Below, one piece after another: positions 59,328 to 64,000 of a stretch of 64,000 nt of DNA. The notes beneath the pieces are model-generated. The model worked only from the letters and a program-made list of their open reading frames with translations. It was not told the DNA's origin and searched no databases. The stretch lies in assembly GCA_003987725.1 (NCBI GenBank), contig RXJH01000004.1, forward strand, positions 241,372 through 305,371. Direction: 5' to 3'. Position 1 is the first letter of the stretch. Each line of letters starts with the position of its first letter. The position numbers and the translations under genes are program-made. Source of the stretch: Hyphomicrobium sp. (GTDB lineage: Bacteria; Pseudomonadota; Alphaproteobacteria; Rhizobiales; Hyphomicrobiaceae).

Positions 59328-61502
59328 TTACTCCGCCGCCTGCTTTTCGGCGTAGCCGAGCTGAGCGTTGAGCTTTTCGACGAGGTCGGCGGCGGCTTCC
59401 GGGATGTTGGTGCCGGGGCCGAACACGGCCTTCGCGCCTGAGCGGAACAGCTCGTCATAGTCGGACGGCGGAATGACACCGCCGACGACGATCATGATGT
59501 CGCCGCGGCCTTCCTTGTCGAGCGCAGCCTTCAGTTCAGGCACGAGCGTCAAGTGTCCGGCGGTCAGCGATGACACGCCGACGACGTGCACGTCGTTTTC
59601 GACGGCCTGGCGGGCTGCTTCGTCGGCCGTTGCGAACAGCGGTCCGATATCGACGTCGAAGCCCAGATCGGCGAACGCAGACGCGATGACCTTCTGGCCG
59701 CGGTCGTGACCGTCCTGGCCGAGTTTGGCGATGAGAATGCGCGGCCGGCGGCCGTCGTTCTTGTCGAAGGCCTCGACCAGCTTCTTGACGCGATCAACGC
59801 TCGGGTTCATCGCCGCTTCCTTTTTATAGACGCCGCTGATGGCGCGGATTTCGGCCTTGTGGCGCGTGAAGACTTTTTCCAGCGCGTAGGAGATCTCACC
59901 GACGGTCGCTTTCTTGCGCGCGGCTTGGACTGCGAGATCGAGCAGGTTGGCGTTGCCCTTGGCGCCTTCCGTCAACGCGTTGAGCGCATCTTCGACATCG
60001 GCCTCGACGCGTTCGCTGCGCAGACGGTCGAGCTTCGCGAGCTGCGCTTCACGCACGGCGCGGTTATCGACCTTGAGGAAGTTGACCTCGCGGTCGCCCT
60101 GGATCTGGTACTTGTTGACGCCGGTGATTGTCTGGCGGCCGCTGTCGATGCGGGCCTGCGTGCGGGCGGCGGCTTCTTCGATGCGGAGCTTTGGAATGCC
60201 CGCTGCGATGGCCTTCGCCATGCCGCCTTGAGCTTCGACTTCCTCGATGTGGGTGAGGGCCTTTTTCGCCAGCTCATACGTCAGCCGCTCGACGTAGTGG
60301 CTGCCGCCCCACGGGTCGATGGTGCGGGTGGTGCCGCTTTCCTGCTGCAACAGGAGCTGGGTGTTGCGGGCGATGCGGGCGGAAAAGTCGGTCGGCAGCG
60401 CGATCGCCTCGTCGAGGCCGTTGGTGTGGAGCGACTGGGTGTGGCCCTGCGTGGCGGCCATCGCCTCGAGGCAGGTGCGCGTCGCGTTGTTGAAGATGTC
60501 CTGCGCGGTCAACGACCATCCGGACGTCTGTGAGTGCGTGCGCAGCGACAGCGAGCGCGCGTCCTTCGGATTGAATTCGTCCTTGATGAGCTTCGCCCAA
60601 AGGAGACGCGCGGCGCGCATCTTGGCGATCTCCATGAAGTAGTTCATGCCGATCGCCCAGAAGAACGAGAGGCGCGGCGCAAAGGCGTCGATATCGAGAC
60701 CGGCGGCAACACCGGCGCGCGCGTATTCGATGCCGTCGGCGATCGTATAGCCAAGTTCGAGATCGGCCGTCGCGCCCGCTTCCTGCATGTGATAGCCGGA
60801 AATCGAGATCGAATTGAACTTCGGCATGTTCGCGCTGGTGTAGGCGAAGATGTCCGAGACGATGCGCATCGAGGGCGCGGGCGGGTAAATATAGGTGTTG
60901 CGCACCATGAACTCTTTCAGAATGTCGTTCTGAATGGTTCCGGCGAGCTTTTGTGGCGGGACGCCCTGTTCCTCACCAGCGACGATGAAGAGCGCGAGGA
61001 TGGGTAGCACGGCGCCGTTCATCGTCATCGAGACAGTCATGTCCTGCAGCGGAATACCGTCGAAGAGAACGCGCATGTCGTAGATCGAATCGATCGCCAC
61101 GCCCGCCATGCCGACGTCGCCCTTCACGCGCGGGTGGTCGGAATCGTAGCCGCGGTGGGTCGCGAGGTCGAAGGCGATGGAAAGGCCCTTCTGTCCGGCG
61201 GCGATGTTGCGGCGGTAGAAGGCGTTCGAATCTTCTGCCGTCGAGAAGCCGGCATATTGGCGGACGGTCCAGGGCTGCAGCGCGTACATCGCCGGGTAGG
61301 GTCCCCGCACGTAGGGCGCGATGCCCGGCAGGCCGTCGATAAAGCCGAGGCCAGCCGTATCCTCATCGGTGAAGACCGGCTTCACGGGGATCCCTTCGGG
61401 GGTTTCCCAGACGGGCGCCTCGGGAGCGACCGCCTTCGCGGCCGGTTTTCCGGGGGCGGGCGGGTCGAGGGGGACCTGGGCGAAATTCGGGATCGACGTC
61501 AT
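59328..61502 (-). CDS. scpA: Methylmalonyl-CoA mutase
   Basis: A 724-residue adenosylcobalamin enzyme interconverting methylmalonyl-CoA and succinyl-CoA. The N-terminal TIM barrel shows [76 protein letters not shown] and [16 protein letters not shown]. The C-terminal B12 domain has [34 protein letters not shown] (D-x-H-x-x-G) and [11 protein letters not shown]. It is a single-chain alpha-type mutase; no meaB or small subunit is adjacent. It would serve propionate/ethylmalonyl-CoA routes. The last 45-60 bases of the gene have two decayed copies downstream. Confidence 0.96.
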   Translation of the reverse strand: MTSIPNFAQVPLDPPAPGKPAAKAVAPEAPVWETPEGIPVKPVFTDEDTAGLGFIDGLPGIAPYVRGPYPAMYALQPWTVRQYAGFSTAEDSNAFYRRNIAAGQKGLSIAFDLATHRGYDSDHPRVKGDVGMAGVAIDSIYDMRVLFDGIPLQDMTVSMTMNGAVLPILALFIVAGEEQGVPPQKLAGTIQNDILKEFMVRNTYIYPPAPSMRIVSDIFAYTSANMPKFNSISISGYHMQEAGATADLELGYTIADGIEYARAGVAAGLDIDAFAPRLSFFWAIGMNYFMEIAKMRAARLLWAKLIKDEFNPKDARSLSLRTHSQTSGWSLTAQDIFNNATRTCLEAMAATQGHTQSLHTNGLDEAIALPTDFSARIARNTQLLLQQESGTTRTIDPWGGSHYVERLTYELAKKALTHIEEVEAQGGMAKAIAAGIPKLRIEEAAARTQARIDSGRQTITGVNKYQIQGDREVNFLKVDNRAVREAQLAKLDRLRSERVEADVEDALNALTEGAKGNANLLDLAVQAARKKATVGEISYALEKVFTRHKAEIRAISGVYKKEAAMNPSVDRVKKLVEAFDKNDGRRPRILIAKLGQDGHDRGQKVIASAFADLGFDVDIGPLFATADEAARQAVENDVHVVGVSSLTAGHLTLVPELKAALDKEGRGDIMIVVGGVIPPSDYDELFRSGAKAVFGPGTNIPEAAADLVEKLNAQLGYAEKQAAE

Positions 61503-61680
61503 TTAGGGCACTGATCCGGTATGAGAGGATGGTTTCTGGATTGCTTCAAAACACGGTACGGCAAAACCGGGTGCTCAGACAATCGCCGTGCGACGTCATG
61601 CTTGCCTCGCTGCCGGCGTGGAGCCGGCGCCGTAGCGGGCTGGGTTGGTCGAAAATGCCCCATCGGGTTGCGCTGCCGCC

Positions 61681-62196
61681 CTACCCTGGCCTTTGGCCGA
61701 CAAGGTAGTCCCTCCGGCGCAGCAGAAGATCGTAAATGACGGCGAAAAGCACCCCGCTCAGGGCTGCCGTTATCAAGTCGTTCCGCTGAACGCCGGGCGG
61801 CGCCGGGGCGAGGGGTGAGAGCACCAGGTAGATTGTCTCGCCAACCACCAGCCAGATGACGGCTGCCAGCACGACGAACTTCAGCAGCCGGGCCGTGCTA
61901 CTGCCCGTGTTCGCCCCGACGAACTTGGCGACGGGCGGGAAGACGAACGTGCCAATCGGAATATACCAGAGAAACGCCATGAGGAGCGCGCTGGGAAGGT
62001 CGTCGGCGTAACTCTGAATGGCCGACCCGGCAACCTCGCCGGTGTGGGGACTGGCGTAGAATTGGTAATCGGACAGAGCCAGCATTGTCGTCGCCGCGAT
62101 GAGGGCGGAAATGATGCCGCTCAACAGCCCCATCAGCGTCAGCCGTAAGAGCGAGTGGCTTTGCGGTTCAGGGGGTGGCGCCGGAGACATGGTCAT
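61681..62196 (-). CDS. Membrane hypothetical protein
   Basis: A 171-residue protein with four hydrophobic spans (LLRLTLMGLLSGIISALIAATTMLALS; LLMAFLWYIPIGTFVFPPVA; LLKFVVLAAVIWLVVGETIYLVL; LITAALSGVLFAVIYDLLL). A short Pro-rich cytoplasmic N-terminus and basic C-terminal RRRDYLVGQR follow the positive-inside rule. No family recognised. It is upstream of the mutase gene on the same strand, separated by about 180 bases. Confidence 0.68.
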   Translation of the reverse strand: MTMSPAPPPEPQSHSLLRLTLMGLLSGIISALIAATTMLALSDYQFYASPHTGEVAGSAIQSYADDLPSALLMAFLWYIPIGTFVFPPVAKFVGANTGSSTARLLKFVVLAAVIWLVVGETIYLVLSPLAPAPPGVQRNDLITAALSGVLFAVIYDLLLRRRDYLVGQRPG

Positions 62197-62371
62197 AACG
62201 ACATCCTGTGACGTTCCCCGATTGCCCCGAGCGCCGCATATCGGTGGCGGGAATGAGGACTCGCAGAGTCAATTCGAAGACATTGCAAAACGGTCGCTGG
62301 CGGAAATGAGAATGCCACAAACGCCAGCATGATGTCCAAACCCGCCTTACCGTCTCTTTCCAAGGTCAGAC

Positions 62372-63274
62372 ATGCAACGCAAGGTCTCCGGCAGGACCTC
62401 TAAGGACAGCGCCGCGCGCCTATGGGCGCCGCTCGCGCGCTTCGTCGATTGGGAAGCGGAACTCGGGGAGGCCGCCGAGGCGCGAGGTCCGGCGGCTCAC
62501 TTCGCCTATGAGTTCGTTCGCTTTGGCGTCAAGCAGGCGTGGGCTTGCCTGTTCGGCGCATCATTGCTGGCTTTGCTGATCGCGACGCATCTTTTCTATC
62601 CGAAGGATGCCGGGATCTCGCGCTATGATTTTCTGGTCGTCGCGGCGGTGCTGATCCAAATCCTGATGGTGACGTTGAAGCTCGAAACGACCGACGAGGT
62701 GAAGGTCATTTGCATCTTTCACATCGTCGGCACGGCGATGGAGATATTCAAGACGTCGGTCGGGTCGTGGCTTTATCCGGAGGCCAGTCTTCTGCGTATC
62801 GGCGGCGTTCCGCTATTCACCGGGTTTATGTATGCCGCGATCGGTTCGTATATCGCCCGGTGCTGGCGCCTCTTCGATTTCCAATTTACGCGGCACCCAC
62901 CGGTTTGGGCGCTGGGCATTTTGAGCGTGGCGATCTACGCGAACTTCTTTGGCCATCACTACGTGTGGGACGCGCGGCCGATACTGTTTGCGGCAGCGAT
63001 CCTTCTGATCGGGCCGTGCACGATCTATTACAAGATCTGGAAGGTGCACCGGCATATGCCGTTGCTGCTGGGGCTGCTGCTCGTCGCCGTTTTCATTTGG
63101 CTTGCGGAGAACATCGGCACATTCACCGCGGCCTGGGCCTATCCGCACCAGCGGCATGGCTGGGAGCTCGTCGGGCTCGGCAAGCTCGGATCATGGTTTC
63201 TGCTGATGCTGATTTCATACACGCTGGTCGCGTGGCTCAACCGGCCGAAGGTGATGGCCATTCAGGACAGCTAA
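62372..63274 (+). CDS. DUF817 family integral membrane protein
   Basis: A 300-residue protein with about eight spans. It has the DUF817 signatures FAYEFVRFGVKQAWACLFGASLLALL, YDFLVVAAVLIQILMVTLKLET, IFHIVGTAMEIFKTSVGSW and a late WLAENIGTFTAAWAYPHQRHGWELV. The histidine- and tryptophan-rich conserved motifs suggest a functional membrane site, but the family is uncharacterised. Start ATG 62372. Confidence 0.88.
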   Translation: MQRKVSGRTSKDSAARLWAPLARFVDWEAELGEAAEARGPAAHFAYEFVRFGVKQAWACLFGASLLALLIATHLFYPKDAGISRYDFLVVAAVLIQILMVTLKLETTDEVKVICIFHIVGTAMEIFKTSVGSWLYPEASLLRIGGVPLFTGFMYAAIGSYIARCWRLFDFQFTRHPPVWALGILSVAIYANFFGHHYVWDARPILFAAAILLIGPCTIYYKIWKVHRHMPLLLGLLLVAVFIWLAENIGTFTAAWAYPHQRHGWELVGLGKLGSWFLLMLISYTLVAWLNRPKVMAIQDS

Positions 63275-63361
63275 GGACATTATTTACCGCGACTTCGGGT
63301 GACGCCATTCCGCTTCCGCGCTTTGGCTTATAATAGGGCGTTATTGCTCGGAGCGGATTCC

Positions 63362-63637
63362 ATGGCGCAATCATCCTATATCGCAACCGCTTTATTTCTT
63401 GCCATCATTGCCGCTGCAACGAATGTCTCGGCGGCGGGCAGCGGCGCCGCAATCGATCTCGCCGCGCAGGTGCGCGGGCAAGGTTTTCCTTGTGATAAGC
63501 CGAAAGGCGCCGAAAAAAACAACAAGGCGTCGAGGCCCAACGAAGAAGTCTGGATCCTGACGTGCGAGAACGCCTCCTATCGGATGACGGTCGTTCCGGA
63601 CATGGCGGCGAAGGTCGAAAAGCTCGGCAAGCAATAG
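63362..63637 (+). CDS. Small exported hypothetical protein
   Basis: A 91-residue protein with signal peptide (SSYIATALFLAIIAAATNVSAA). The mature part (AIDLAAQVRGQGFPCDKPKGAEK ... NEEVWILTCENASYRMTVVPDMAAKVEKL) has two cysteines likely forming one disulfide. The pattern QGFPCxKP ... WxLxCxxxxYRxxVxPDMAAKVEKL recurs in small exported Hyphomicrobiales proteins, but no function is known. GGAG lies eight bases before the ATG. Confidence 0.74.
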   Translation: MAQSSYIATALFLAIIAAATNVSAAGSGAAIDLAAQVRGQGFPCDKPKGAEKNNKASRPNEEVWILTCENASYRMTVVPDMAAKVEKLGKQ

Positions 63638-63769
63638 TCCGGCTCATGCGGCGACCGACCGAGATCTCGAACGGGTGTCACGGGCGGAACAGCCAGAGCT
63701 GAGCGGCTGGCGCATTCTCCCCGACATCAGGCCACCGCCGGTCAGCATCCATTCGGGAGGATCACAGTC

Positions 63770-63973
63770 ATGTCGGGCATCGTCGTTGCATCCGCCGCCG
63801 CAGCAATCACCACCGTTGCGACTTTCGTGGTCGCGGCTCTTCCGGATACGCAGGCACTTCTCTCGCCGCTGACCGAAGGCGGCAACGAGTATGCGGTCAC
63901 GACCATTTCGGTGCTCGCTTCCCTTCCGATGCTCGGCATCATGGCCGTGTTCGCGACGACAGCTCGCGAATAG
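63770..63973 (+). CDS. Small membrane protein
   Basis: A 67-residue protein with two hydrophobic stretches (VVASAAAAITTVATFVVAALP and TTISVLASLPMLGIMAVFATT) separated by a polar loop with PLTEGGNEYAV. GGGAGG lies nine bases before the ATG. No family recognised; the last gene in the window. Confidence 0.6.
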   Translation: MSGIVVASAAAAITTVATFVVAALPDTQALLSPLTEGGNEYAVTTISVLASLPMLGIMAVFATTARE

Positions 63974-64000
63974 CGCCGGCCCACTTTCGAATTCCTCCGC

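Noticed and set aside
61503-61680. Cobalamin riboswitch upstream of methylmalonyl-CoA mutase
   Set aside because: The region is only about 180 bases and no B12-box-like sequence or typical stem set was recognised.

Overview
This 64 kb window is a chromosomal segment of a high-GC alphaproteobacterium, most likely of the order Hyphomicrobiales and plausibly Hyphomicrobium or a relative. The indications are gene families rather than a marker sequence. They include an Alph_Pro_TM protein next to a TauE/SafE exporter, a DUF952-pyrD pair, a class I lysyl-tRNA synthetase, a PodJ-like Sel1 protein, a FUSC/DUF1656/HlyD efflux operon and many tiny exported or single-span proteins. No plasmid, phage or complete insertion sequence was seen.

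Layout. 0-9 kb: rpsU, an exported GH3 enzyme, an orphan amino-acid binding protein, a GT2 glycosyltransferase, Cfa, a lysophospholipid acyltransferase and several very small genes. 9-11.3 kb: gmd-fcl, which make GDP-L-fucose. 11.3-15 kb: a run of small proteins, including two paralogous secreted four-cysteine proteins and a possible structured RNA. 15-18 kb: an ExaC-type aldehyde dehydrogenase and a regulator with GAF and Fis-type HTH but no AAA+ domain. 18-24 kb: tRNA-Gly, PdxI-like reductase, MscL, a DUF4212/SSS symporter pair and a proline iminopeptidase. 24-29 kb: the PodJ-like protein and the TauE/Alph_Pro_TM operon. 29-38.6 kb: PdeM with an Lhr-like helicase, pyrD, a solitary GmrSD-like nuclease, lysS and a hydrolase. 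38.7-41.6 kb: MepA, MsrA and a membrane protein.

41.7-43.9 kb: tRNA-Ser is followed by a TetR/YciI pair with a regular operator array, then a patch of truncated gene remnants (tag, GNAT acetyltransferase, SRPBCC). 43.9-47.3 kb: a two-domain GT4-GT2 protein and a GT2. 47.4-53.3 kb: a CBS protein, the efflux operon and a Spy/LTXXQ-type protein. 53.4-57.3 kb: a DEAD-box RNA helicase with a repetitive tail, a second proline iminopeptidase and an exported protein. 57.5-64 kb: a protein with two HdeA-like repeats, an AT-richer tail-anchored ORF, methylmalonyl-CoA mutase and small membrane or exported proteins.

Themes are the cell envelope (glycosyltransferases, murein enzymes, Cfa, many exported small proteins), stress (MscL, MsrA, Spy-like, HdeA-like) and C2/C3 carbon metabolism (aldehyde dehydrogenase, mutase). 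The observations most worth pursuing are three related copies of the 3' end of the mutase gene around an AT-richer gene, the secreted four-cysteine paralogues, the TAGG-N8-CCTA operator array, the gene graveyard beside tRNA-Ser, the HdeA tandem protein and the AAA-less AcoR-like regulator. All functions come from reading motifs by eye; no database search was run.
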